Source: Pseudomonadota bacterium
GTDB taxonomy: Bacteria; Pseudomonadota; Alphaproteobacteria; Caulobacterales; Caulobacteraceae
Direction of reading: 5' to 3'
Length of the DNA stretch: 64,000 bases
Assembly (NCBI GenBank): GCA_018241995.1
Contig: JAFECT010000015.1
Location: forward strand, 62,001-126,000
Positions 8,570 through 16,640 of this stretch are shown piece after piece. Made by a program: the position numbers and the translations under genes. How positions within the stretch are numbered: the first letter of the stretch is position 1; each line of letters opens with the position of its first letter. The notes under the pieces are model-generated. The model was not told the origin of the DNA. It was given only the letters and a program-made list of their open reading frames with translations, and made no database searches.

Positions 8570-9660
8570 GCGGTCCGGAGCCCAAGCCCGGCATCCTCGA
8601 CATCGCCCACTATGTGCCGGGCAAGTCCAAGGTCGAAGGCATCGACAAGCCGATCAAGCTGTCGGCCAACGAGAACGCCCTGGGCTCCAGCCCCGCGGCG
8701 CGGGAGGCCTATCTGGCCGCCTCGGCCGAGCTGAATCTCTATCCCGAAGGTCGCGCCAACCTGCTGCGTGAGCGCCTGGCCGAGGCGTTCTCGCTCGAAC
8801 CCGAACGGCTGATCTTCGGCTGCGGCTCGGACGAGCTCTTCACCCTGGCGTGCCAGACCTACCTCGAGCCCGGCGACAACATCGTCCAGCCGGCGCACGG
8901 CTTCGCCGCCTGGGCCATCGCCGCCAGGGCCTGCGGGGCCGAGGTCCGCAATGCGCCCGAGACCACCCTGACCGTCGATGTCGACGCCATGCTGGCGGCG
9001 ATCGATGCCAGGACCCGCATCGTCTTCATCGCCAACCCGGCCAACCCCACCGGCACCTACCTGACCGACGCGGAGGTCCGCCGCCTGCACGCGGGCCTGC
9101 CCGAGAACGTGCTGCTGCTCTACGACGGCGCCTATGCCGAGTTCGCGGTCGGGCTGGAAGGCTATGCCGACGGCCTGCAGCTGGCGCGCGATTTCCCCAA
9201 TGTGCTGACCACCCGCACCTTCTCCAAGATCTATGGCCTGGCCGCGTTGCGCGTCGGCTGGGGCTATGGCGCGCCGGAGGTGGTCGCCGCCATGGATCGC
9301 ATCCGCCTGCCGTTCAATGTGGGCAGGCCCGCCCAGGCCGCGGCGGTCGCGGCGCTGGCGGACGCCGGCTTCGTCGAGCGCTCAGTGGCGCATGTGCGCA
9401 AGTGGCTGCCGCGCATGAGCGAGGCGTTCCGCGGCTTCGGCCTCGAGCCCGCGCCGTCCGCGACCAATTTCGTGACCGTGGGCTTTCCGAAAGTCGGTGC
9501 GACCGCGGCGGAGACCGAGGCTTTCCTTGCTTCGCGCGGGCTCATCGTGCGGGGACTGACGAACTACGGCCTAGCCGATCACCTTCGGGTGACCGTGGGG
9601 ACGGATTTCGAGACGGAAGCGTTGCTGTCGGCCATGACTGAGCGTTTCGGGCGCGTCTGA
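8566..9660 (+). CDS. hisC: Histidinol-phosphate aminotransferase
   Basis: PLP-dependent class-II aminotransferase that makes histidinol phosphate from imidazole acetol phosphate. 364 residues. Motifs: [13 protein letters not shown] at the N-terminus, [28 protein letters not shown], and the PLP-lysine segment [20 protein letters not shown], with lysine about residue 221. This is the intact HisC of the operon and sits at its 3' end, whereas a decayed copy is fused to HisB near the front. The GTG start overlaps hisIE by four bases. No clear intrinsic terminator follows. Confidence 0.95.
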   Translation: MSGPEPKPGILDIAHYVPGKSKVEGIDKPIKLSANENALGSSPAAREAYLAASAELNLYPEGRANLLRERLAEAFSLEPERLIFGCGSDELFTLACQTYLEPGDNIVQPAHGFAAWAIAARACGAEVRNAPETTLTVDVDAMLAAIDARTRIVFIANPANPTGTYLTDAEVRRLHAGLPENVLLLYDGAYAEFAVGLEGYADGLQLARDFPNVLTTRTFSKIYGLAALRVGWGYGAPEVVAAMDRIRLPFNVGRPAQAAAVAALADAGFVERSVAHVRKWLPRMSEAFRGFGLEPAPSATNFVTVGFPKVGATAAETEAFLASRGLIVRGLTNYGLADHLRVTVGTDFETEALLSAMTERFGRV

Positions 9661-9827
9661 CGCGAAAAACGTCCCTAATAAACCGCTGTTATGGCGTAAT
9701 TTTTCCGCGCGCAGTTGACGAAGAACGCACAAGCTGGCTTTGGTCCCGGCCCACGGGGCCCTATGATGGCCCTTCCGGAGGGCGTCCTCGAGAAACGGCC
9801 CCGGCGGTAGTCACAGGGAGTTCTGGC

Positions 9828-11726
9828 GTGCGCACAACGGCTGTTCCGGGGCTGGATCAAGCCCCGACGAAGCATCGTCGTCTCATCCAATGGGTCGGCG
9901 AGATCGCCGCCCTGACCACGCCCGACAAGGTGGTGTGGTGCGACGGCTCCGACGCCGAATGGCAGCGCCTGACCGCCGAACTGGTCGCGACCGGCACCCT
10001 GAAGCCGCTGGACCCGAAGAAGCGCCCGAACTCCTTCTACGCCGCCTCGGACCCGCGCGACGTGGCGCGTGTGGAGAGCCGCACCTTCATCTGCTCTCAG
10101 AAGCAGGAAGACGCCGGGCCGACCAACAACTGGTTCGATCCCGTGGAGATGCGCGGCACGCTGAACGGCCTGTTCGACGGCGCCATGCGCGGCCGCACCA
10201 TGTACGTGGTGCCCTTCTGCATGGGCCCCCTGGGTTCGCCGTTCTCCGCCGTCGGCATCGAGCTGACGGACTCCGCCTATGTCGCCATCTCGATGCGGGT
10301 GATGACCCGCATGGGCAAGGCGGCGCTGGACGAGTTGGGCGAGGACGGCTTCTTCGTGCCGGCGGTGCATTCGCTGGGCGCGCCCCTGATCGACGGCCAG
10401 GCCGACGTGCCCTGGCCCTGCAACGACGACAAGTGGATCGTCCACTTCCCCGAAACGCGCGAGATCTGGTCGTTCGGCTCGGGCTACGGCGGCAACGCAC
10501 TCTTGGGCAAGAAGTGCTACGCGCTGCGCATCGCTTCGGTGATGGCGCGCGACAACGGCTGGCTGGCCGAGCACATGCTGATCCTGAAGCTGACCTCGCC
10601 GGAAGGGCAGTCCAAGTACGTGGCCGCCGCCTTCCCCTCGGCCTGCGGAAAGACCAACCTCGCCATGCTGCAGCCGACGCTCGACGGCTGGAAGGCCGAG
10701 ACGGTCGGCGACGACATCGCCTGGATGCGCTTCGGCGACGACGGGCGCCTTTATGCGGTCAATCCGGAGTTCGGCTTCTTCGGCGTGGCGCCGGGCACCA
10801 GCGACGCGACCAATCGCAACGCCATGGCGACGCTCAGCGCCAACACGGTCTTCACCAACGTGGCCCTGACCGAAGACGGCGACGTGTGGTGGGAGGGCAT
10901 GACGCCCAATCCGCCCGCCGGCCTGACCGACTGGCTGGGCATGCCGCACAACCCGGAAAGCGGCAAACCCGCCGCCCACCCGAACGCCCGCTTCGCCGCC
11001 CCCGCCGGCCAATGCCCGGCTATCGCGCCGGAGTGGGAAGACCCGGCGGGCGTGCCCATTTCCGCCATCCTGTTCGGCGGGCGCCGCGCCACGGCGGTGC
11101 CGCTGGTGGCCGAGGCGTTCGACTGGCGCCACGGGGTGTTCCTGGCCTCCAACGTCGCCTCGGAAGGCACGGCCGCGGCCGAGAACAAGATCGGCGAACT
11201 GCGCCGCGATCCCTTCGCCATGCTGCCGTTCTGCGGCTACAACATGGGCGACTACTTCGCCCATTGGCTGGCGATGGGCGAGAAGACCGACGCGGACAAG
11301 CTGCCGCGCATCTACTTCGTCAACTGGTTCCGCAAGGATGAGAACGGCAAGTTCGTCTGGCCGGGCTTTGGCGAGAACAGCCGCGTGCTGAAGTGGATCT
11401 TCGAGCGCGCCGACGGCAAGGCGGACGCCCAGGCCACGCCGATCGGCTTCGTGCCGACGCGCGAGGCGCTGGACACCTCGGGCCTGAACCTCAGCGACGC
11501 TCAGCTCGACCTCTTGCTCGGCGTCGACAAGGCGGTGTGGAAGGAAGAGGCGGCCCTGATACCCGCCGGCTACGAGAAGTTCGGCGAGCGCCTGCCCAAG
11601 GCCCTGTGGCGCGAGTACGAGGCGCTTCTGGACAGGCTGGAGAACTGGCCCGCGGGCTTCGTGCCGATCGGCGGCATGGTGCGCGAAGGCAAGCTCTCGA
11701 AGACCGAGGCCTGGGCCGGCGCCTGA
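9828..11726 (+). CDS. pckG: Phosphoenolpyruvate carboxykinase, GTP type
   Basis: Converts oxaloacetate plus GTP to PEP, the entry step of gluconeogenesis. 632 residues, close to GTP-PEPCK length and longer than the ATP type. Features: N-terminal [59 protein letters not shown], the kinase-1a loop [12 protein letters not shown] with its hyperreactive cysteine, and [18 protein letters not shown]. The GTG start at 9828 is supported by AGGGAG at 9815-9820. It is transcribed alone; 167 bases separate it from hisC. Sometimes named pckA in related genomes regardless of nucleotide type. Confidence 0.95.
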   Translation: MRTTAVPGLDQAPTKHRRLIQWVGEIAALTTPDKVVWCDGSDAEWQRLTAELVATGTLKPLDPKKRPNSFYAASDPRDVARVESRTFICSQKQEDAGPTNNWFDPVEMRGTLNGLFDGAMRGRTMYVVPFCMGPLGSPFSAVGIELTDSAYVAISMRVMTRMGKAALDELGEDGFFVPAVHSLGAPLIDGQADVPWPCNDDKWIVHFPETREIWSFGSGYGGNALLGKKCYALRIASVMARDNGWLAEHMLILKLTSPEGQSKYVAAAFPSACGKTNLAMLQPTLDGWKAETVGDDIAWMRFGDDGRLYAVNPEFGFFGVAPGTSDATNRNAMATLSANTVFTNVALTEDGDVWWEGMTPNPPAGLTDWLGMPHNPESGKPAAHPNARFAAPAGQCPAIAPEWEDPAGVPISAILFGGRRATAVPLVAEAFDWRHGVFLASNVASEGTAAAENKIGELRRDPFAMLPFCGYNMGDYFAHWLAMGEKTDADKLPRIYFVNWFRKDENGKFVWPGFGENSRVLKWIFERADGKADAQATPIGFVPTREALDTSGLNLSDAQLDLLLGVDKAVWKEEAALIPAGYEKFGERLPKALWREYEALLDRLENWPAGFVPIGGMVREGKLSKTEAWAGA

Positions 11727-11814
11727 CGGCGCACGAATTCCAGTCGGTCAAGCGGCACCAATTCACGCGCCGGGCGTTTGGACTCGCTCCATCCGTGACG
11801 AGGGTTGTTTGCCT

Positions 11815-12192
11815 GTGTCGATGCGCGTTCTTGTCGTTGAAGACGAGGTCCTGATCGCCGTGGCTCTGGAAGAGAGCCTGCAGGATTTCGGGCACGAGGT
11901 GATCGGCCCCTACAAGCGCGTGCGCGAGGCCTTGGACGCAGCGCGGAACGAGGCGCTCGACGCGGCGGTGCTGGACGTCAATCTGCGCGACGAGGTGGTC
12001 TTCCCCGTGGCGGACGCCTTGAAGGCGCGCGGCGTGCCCTTCGTGTTCTGCACCGGCTATGCGGAGATGCAGCTGATCCCCGAGGCCTTCTCGGCCTTTC
12101 CCTGCCTCTCCAAGCCCTGCGCCCCGGAAAAGGTGCTGGCCGCCCTGCAGGCGGTCTCGACGCCTGAACTGCGTCGAGCCTCGGCCTACTGA
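11815..12192 (+). CDS. Stand-alone response regulator receiver
   Basis: Single receiver domain without an output domain, about 125 residues. It has the acidic pocket MRVLVVEDEVLIA, the phospho-acceptor region AAVLDVNLRDE, the Thr/Ser position FVFCTGYA and the conserved lysine in CLSKPCAP. Receivers of this type often work as phosphate sinks or modulators with HWE/HisKA_2 kinases in alphaproteobacteria (LovR-like; inference). Possible starts are TTG 11809, GTG 11815 and ATG 11821; GAGGG at 11800-11804 best fits GTG 11815. It converges on the HWE kinase gene, leaving 14 bases between stops. Confidence 0.85.
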   Translation: MSMRVLVVEDEVLIAVALEESLQDFGHEVIGPYKRVREALDAARNEALDAAVLDVNLRDEVVFPVADALKARGVPFVFCTGYAEMQLIPEAFSAFPCLSKPCAPEKVLAALQAVSTPELRRASAY

Positions 12193-12206
12193 GCGCGGCC
12201 TTGGCC

Positions 12207-13196
12207 TCAGTAGGGGGCGGGGAACAGGATTTCGGCTTTCAGCCCGTCTTCTTCGAAGCGGATGTCCGCCTCGCCGTCGAGCTCGTAGTGCGAGCTGCGC
12301 TCGATCAGGGCGTGGCCGAACCCCTTGCGCTCGGGCGCCAGCACCTTGGGCCCGCCCCGCTCCTGCCAGGTCAGGCGCACCATGTCGCCGTGGCCGTTGC
12401 GCTCGACCTTCCAGTCCACGTCCACCGCGCCTGAGGGCTTGGACAGGGCGCCGTACTTGGCTGCGTTGGTGGCCAGTTCGTGCAGCATCATGGTCAGGGC
12501 CAGGGCGGGCTTGGGCGGCAGGGGCACCGGTTCGCCGGCGAGGTGGAAGCCGTCCAGGTCGCTGCGGAAGGGCTTCAGCGCCTGTTCCATCACCTGCTGC
12601 ATGTCGGTTTCGCCCCAGTTGGTGCGGAACAGCAGGGTGTGGGCTTGGCTGAGCGCCTGCAGGCGCGCGGAAAAAGCCTTGTCGAACTCCTCCAGCGAGC
12701 GGCTGCGCTTCAACGTCAGGCGCGAGATGGCCACGACGGTGGCCAGCGTGTTCTTCACCCGGTGGCTGAGTTCGGCGACCAGCAGCTTCATCTGCTGTTC
12801 CGCGGCTTCCAGTTCGGCCTTCTCGCGCGCTTCGGACAGGGCGCGGGCCACCGCGGAGGGCAGGCGGGTCAGGCGCTGCTTCAGCACATAGTCGGTGGCG
12901 CCCTGCTTCAGCGACTCCACCGCGAAATCCTCGCCCAGCACGCCGGAGACGAAGATGAAGGGGGTCTTGGGCGCCTTCTCGCGCGCCAGTTCCAGCGCCG
13001 CGGCGCCGTCGAACGAGGGCAGGGAGTAGTCGGACAGGATCACGTCGCAGCCGCCGTTCTCCAGCGCCGCGATATAGGTGTCGCGATCGGTGGCGCGCAC
13101 CACGTCGAAGGCGAAGTCGCCCTTCCTCAGCTGCTGGACGATCAGATCGGCGTCCAGGGCGCTGTCTTCCAGCATCAGGATGCGAACTTTGCTCAT
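12207..13196 (-). CDS. Receiver-HWE/HisKA_2 sensor histidine kinase
   Basis: 329 residues with an N-terminal receiver (phospho-acceptor Asp56 in VILSDYSLPSFDG, lysine in VLKQRL) joined by a helix to a HWE/HisKA_2-type kinase. The phospho-acceptor is His145 in AELSHRVKNTLA; the ATP domain has the N-box HELATNAAKYGAL and the W-x-E motif TWQERGGP, ending GFGHALIER. No membrane segment, so soluble. It is the last gene of the bphO-bphP-receiver operon, 18 bases after the preceding receiver stop. In alphaproteobacteria kinases of this class commonly feed the PhyR/EcfG stress pathway; that link here is inferred. Confidence 0.9.
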   Translation of the reverse strand: MSKVRILMLEDSALDADLIVQQLRKGDFAFDVVRATDRDTYIAALENGGCDVILSDYSLPSFDGAAALELAREKAPKTPFIFVSGVLGEDFAVESLKQGATDYVLKQRLTRLPSAVARALSEAREKAELEAAEQQMKLLVAELSHRVKNTLATVVAISRLTLKRSRSLEEFDKAFSARLQALSQAHTLLFRTNWGETDMQQVMEQALKPFRSDLDGFHLAGEPVPLPPKPALALTMMLHELATNAAKYGALSKPSGAVDVDWKVERNGHGDMVRLTWQERGGPKVLAPERKGFGHALIERSSHYELDGEADIRFEEDGLKAEILFPAPY

Positions 13197-13214
13197 ACGC
13201 TCACGCTCGAACTC

Positions 13215-13664
13215 TCAGCTCTTCGCGGCCCGTGGCGGGGGCTCGTTGAGGATGCCCCAGAACACGCCGAGGTCCTGGATGGCCTCGAAGAACTCGCGAA
13301 ACTCGACCGGCTTCACCACAAAGGCGTTCACGCCGAGCTGATAGCTGCGCACCAGGTCCTTCTCCTCGCGTGAGGAGGTCAGCATCACCACGGGGATCGA
13401 GCGCATATGCTCGTCGCCCTTCACCCGCTCCAGCACCTCCAGGCCGTCGAGCTTGGGCAGCTTCAGGTCCAGCAGGACCACGGCCGGATCGCCGGCGGTG
13501 CGGTCGGTGAATTCGCCCTTGCGCTGCAGCCAGTCCAGCGCCTGGGCGCCGTCGCGCGTGACCACGATCTCGTTGGCCAGCTGGCACTTGGCGAGCGCGG
13601 CCAGGGTCAGTTCCAGATCCTGGGGGCTGTCTTCCACAAGCAGAATGGGTCTCAGGTCGGCCAT
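13215..13664 (-). CDS. Phytochrome-associated response regulator (Rcp1-like)
   Basis: Single receiver of 149 residues: acidic pair in ILLVEDSPQD, phospho-acceptor Asp66 in VVLLDLKLPKLDG, Thr/Ser in PVVMLTSSREEKD and lysine in NAFVVKPVEF. The extended loop before beta-3 and the FREFFEAIQDLGVFW C-terminus are typical of Rcp1-like partners of phytochrome kinases. It lies 9 bases downstream of bphP, so it is the probable phosphate acceptor of that kinase. Confidence 0.92.
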   Translation of the reverse strand: MADLRPILLVEDSPQDLELTLAALAKCQLANEIVVTRDGAQALDWLQRKGEFTDRTAGDPAVVLLDLKLPKLDGLEVLERVKGDEHMRSIPVVMLTSSREEKDLVRSYQLGVNAFVVKPVEFREFFEAIQDLGVFWGILNEPPPRAAKS

Positions 13665-13673
13665 CGAAGTCCT

Positions 13674-15902
13674 TTAAGCGTCGGCTGGGGGCAGGGTGAA
13701 ATGGAACGCAGCGCCTTGCCCGACAGCGCCTTCGGCCCAGATGCGGCCACGGTGACGCTCGACGATCCTTCTGGAAATCGCCAAGCCTATTCCGGTTCCC
13801 TCGAATTCCTCGATACGGTGCAGGCGCTGGAACACGCCGAACAGCTTGCCGGCGTAGGCCATGTCGAAGCCGACGCCGTTGTCGCGCACGGTGTAGACCG
13901 CCTGTCCGTCTTCGCCGATCCGGCCCGAAACCTCGATCACGGCGGGGTTGCGGCCGCGCGAGTACTTCAGGGCGTTGCCGATCAGATTGACCAGCACCTG
14001 TCGCACCAGGGATGGGTCCGCCTGGGCGGGCGGCAGGGCCGAGACCTTCCAGTCTATGTGGCGTCCCTGCGTCTCCGGCTCCAGGGTGCGGCGGGCCTCG
14101 GTCACCAGCTTGTCCATGTCCGTGGGCGAGGTCGCCAGGCTCGCGCGGCCCAGGTGCGAGAAGCCCAGCAAGTCGTCCACGAGGCGCCCGGCCGAGATCG
14201 CCGCGGTCTTGATGCTTTCGAGGTAGTGACCCGACTGCGGGTCGAGCTTATCGCCCTCGCGCTCTGTCAGGAGTTCGGCATAGCCCACGATGTGGCGGAA
14301 CGGCGCGCGCAGGTCGTGGGAGATCGAGTAGGAGAAGGCCTCCAGCTCCTTGTTCGAGCGCTGCAGCTCGTCGGACAGCGAGGCCATCTCCTCGGCCTGG
14401 CGCAGCACGATGGCGATCACCGCGGCGCGCAGCTCACGCGCGGCTTCCAGTTCGGCCGTGTCCCAGGGCAGGGAGCGGCCGCGCACTTGCTCCTTCCAGA
14501 TCTCGAACGACTGGCGCGGATGCAGGCGGTCGTCGCTGACGGCGCCGGCCGGCTTTCGAGGGTCACCGCTCCAGTTGACGGTGCGCACTGCCTCGGGCCG
14601 AAACCAGAGGATGTAGCTGGCGTGCATCTCCGAAACGGTGATCGCCAGCACGCCCGCGGCCTTGTCGATGAAGGCGGCGGCGCTGGGCATGTGGTCGGGC
14701 AGGGCGTCGGTGGCGAACACGTCCGGCGCCTTGGTCTCCTCGAGCCAGCTCACGATCTCGCGGATCTGGTCTTCGCGCGGGCAGGCGCCGCTGGCCAGGA
14801 GCGTCTGGCCCACGATCACGGCGGCGCCGTCGGCCGAGGCCAGGCCGCGCCAGGCGGAGGGGTTCTTCAGCAGGGCGTCGGAGAACACATCCTCCTGCGC
14901 CATCAGGCTCAAGAGCTCGGTCTGCAGCGACTTGAGCCTGACCCGCTTGCCGATCTCCTGGGTGCGGATCAGGGCTCCCATCTGGGCGGCCAGCACCTGG
15001 CCCAACAGGTCGCAGGCGCCGCGCAGCTGCAGCGGCACGCGCTTGGCCTCGGCGTTATGGCAGGCGATCAGGCCCCAAAGCTCCCCCTCGATCAGGATCG
15101 AGACCGACATGGAGGCATGGGTGCCCATGTTGCGCATGTATTCGACATGCACCGGCGAGACGCTGCGCAGCACCGAATGGGTCAGGTCCAACGGCTCCTT
15201 CCCGTAGTCGGGATGGGCCAGCAGCGGCACGGGTTGATAGAGCGCGTCGGGAATGATGCGGGTGCGGTTCAGGCGATAGAGTTCACGCGCCTGCTTGGGG
15301 ATGTCCGAACCCGGGAAGCGCAGATCGAGATAGGCAGGCAGGGCGTCGTTGCGGTCCTCCCCGATCACCGTGCCGGCGCCGTCCTCGTCGAAACGGTAGA
15401 TCAGCACCCGATCGAACCCGGTCAGCTCGCGCACCTGACGCGCGGCGGTCGAGGCCAGGGCCGCGATCTCCGAAAGGTTCTGCAGCTGTTCGATGAAGTG
15501 GCGCAGGCGCGGATAGAGCGCGTCCAGCGTATGGGTTTCACTGTCCGGCGCCTCTTCGAACTCCACCAGCACCACATCGTCCGCGCCGCGATGGGTGACC
15601 ACGTTGAAGCAGTGCTCGCCGACGCGGACAGAGCGCAGCATGGTCGCCTGGTCTCCGGCCAGCCAGACGGCGATGTCCGCCTCGAGCCGACCGTCCCCGA
15701 CCACCTCGCCAAGCCGGGTGCGGCCCAGCACCGGGGCGACGCCCAGGAAGGCCGCGGCGTTGGCGCTGGCGTGGACGATGGTGTGCTCCGCGCCGACGAT
15801 GCCCAGCAGCGCGCCATGCGGTTGGATCGAACCGGGGATGTGGATCGGCTCGCGGTCGCAAGCGGTCAGGTCGACCAGGTCGGTGAGTTCACCATCGCTC
15901 AT
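13674..15902 (-). CDS. bphP: Bacteriophytochrome histidine kinase
   Basis: Red/far-red photoreceptor kinase of 742 residues with PAS-GAF-PHY-HisKA-HATPase layout. The biliverdin-attachment cysteine is Cys15 in LTACDREPIHIPG, upstream of the PAS domain as expected for biliverdin-binding phytochromes. The GAF domain has the chromophore-pocket DIP motif (FPGSDIPKQAREL) and GTHASMSVSI. The PHY tongue has the PRxSF motif (LHPRQSFEIW). The kinase has His529 in YSISHDLRAPFRH and GTGIGLAISRRIVERH. The ATG at 15902 overlaps the bphO stop by four bases; open frame further upstream lies antisense-free inside bphO but has no phytochrome similarity. Chromophore supply by the adjacent heme oxygenase supports the role. 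Confidence 0.96.
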   Translation of the reverse strand: MSDGELTDLVDLTACDREPIHIPGSIQPHGALLGIVGAEHTIVHASANAAAFLGVAPVLGRTRLGEVVGDGRLEADIAVWLAGDQATMLRSVRVGEHCFNVVTHRGADDVVLVEFEEAPDSETHTLDALYPRLRHFIEQLQNLSEIAALASTAARQVRELTGFDRVLIYRFDEDGAGTVIGEDRNDALPAYLDLRFPGSDIPKQARELYRLNRTRIIPDALYQPVPLLAHPDYGKEPLDLTHSVLRSVSPVHVEYMRNMGTHASMSVSILIEGELWGLIACHNAEAKRVPLQLRGACDLLGQVLAAQMGALIRTQEIGKRVRLKSLQTELLSLMAQEDVFSDALLKNPSAWRGLASADGAAVIVGQTLLASGACPREDQIREIVSWLEETKAPDVFATDALPDHMPSAAAFIDKAAGVLAITVSEMHASYILWFRPEAVRTVNWSGDPRKPAGAVSDDRLHPRQSFEIWKEQVRGRSLPWDTAELEAARELRAAVIAIVLRQAEEMASLSDELQRSNKELEAFSYSISHDLRAPFRHIVGYAELLTEREGDKLDPQSGHYLESIKTAAISAGRLVDDLLGFSHLGRASLATSPTDMDKLVTEARRTLEPETQGRHIDWKVSALPPAQADPSLVRQVLVNLIGNALKYSRGRNPAVIEVSGRIGEDGQAVYTVRDNGVGFDMAYAGKLFGVFQRLHRIEEFEGTGIGLAISRRIVERHRGRIWAEGAVGQGAAFHFTLPPADA

Positions 15903-16504
15903 GCGGCCTCCTCCAGCGGGACAAGGCGAGCCTGCAGGTGGGCGAAGGTCGCCACTGCGCCGGAGACGATCTCCTCTTCCGGCTCCTGGGCGGCGATGGC
16001 CTCGAGCCGGGCCAGGAAGGTCCGCCACTCGGTCATGGTGCGCCGGCCGTAGGGGTTGAAATAGGTCAGCCCGCCCTTGGGCAACCAATCGGCGCCCTGA
16101 AGGACCTTGGAGATGACAAGGCCGCCCAGCGCGGAGCCTTCCATGACGTAGAGCGAGCCCCAGGCCTCGGCGCGGGTGGTCAGAAACGGGATAGGGTCGC
16201 TCGCGCGCGCCGGTTCGGCGCCGAGCGCGGCGAGGTCGGCCTCCAGCAGGGCCAGGCGTCGGCGCGGGGCGAGGAAGGCGGCCTCCCCGGTCAGGCGTTC
16301 GACCAGGGGCTCCCATGCGCGGTGGAAGGCATGGAAGCCGACCAGGGTCCGCGCGAAGCGTTCACGCTCCAGCGGCGGGTCCAGCAGAGCCAGCCCGTCC
16401 TCCAGGCGACGGTGCGCAGAGCCTGTTGCGGTTCGCAGGGAAGCCAGGATCAATGGGGGGACCGGACTGTTTGGGAGCGCTGACGGGGCGAACCCATAGG
16501 CCAT
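15899..16504 (-). CDS. bphO: Biliverdin-producing heme oxygenase
   Basis: Cleaves heme to biliverdin IX-alpha, the phytochrome chromophore. 201 residues. The proximal-histidine region reads RTATGSAHRRLEDGL, and the distal helix region reads LYVMEGSALGGLVISKVL, matching BphO proteins. It is the first gene of a four-gene operon with bphP, a receiver and a receiver-HWE kinase; its stop overlaps the bphP ATG. The ribosome-binding site is weak. A GGAAC-N17-CGTT sequence lies 44-69 bases upstream. Confidence 0.93.
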   Translation of the reverse strand: MAYGFAPSALPNSPVPPLILASLRTATGSAHRRLEDGLALLDPPLERERFARTLVGFHAFHRAWEPLVERLTGEAAFLAPRRRLALLEADLAALGAEPARASDPIPFLTTRAEAWGSLYVMEGSALGGLVISKVLQGADWLPKGGLTYFNPYGRRTMTEWRTFLARLEAIAAQEPEEEIVSGAVATFAHLQARLVPLEEAA

Positions 16505-16547
16505 TTGGCCGCGCGGTTCGGTACGGTTCTCGACTATCTTTTGCGAA

Positions 16548-16573
16548 AACGCTGTCCGGTACCGTACGGTTCC
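16548..16573 (-). promoter_or_regulatory. Candidate EcfG/SigT-type promoter of the bphO-bphP operon
   Basis: Read on the minus strand, GGAAC (16573-16569), 17 bases, then CGTT (16551-16548). This fits the GGAAC-N16/17-CGTT consensus known for general-stress sigma factors of alphaproteobacteria. It faces bphO, with about 43 bases between the -10 element and the start codon. Transcription has not been shown. Confidence 0.6.
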
Positions 16574-16623
16574 GCGTGCAATTCACACGCCGGATTTGCC
16601 CCTCAGGCCGCATGCGCAACCCG

Positions 16624-16640
16624 GCGTCGCGTGACGCTCA
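16624..16640 (-). repeat. 17-base sequence after the kup stop, identical to one after kdpA
   Basis: On the minus strand TGAGCGTCACGCGACGC, where TGA is the kup stop. The same 17 bases recur at 26889-26905 with TGA as the kdpA stop. It contains the small inverted repeat GCGTC/GACGC around a four-base loop. It may be a shared 3' hairpin or chance. Confidence 0.45.

Noticed and set aside
9675..11264. 529-codon minus-strand open frame opposite pckG
   Set aside because: No recognisable domain, low-complexity composition, and the sense frame is a full GTP-PEPCK.
13407..16052. 881-codon plus-strand open frame opposite bphP
   Set aside because: Shadow frame; the minus strand carries PAS-GAF-PHY-kinase motifs.
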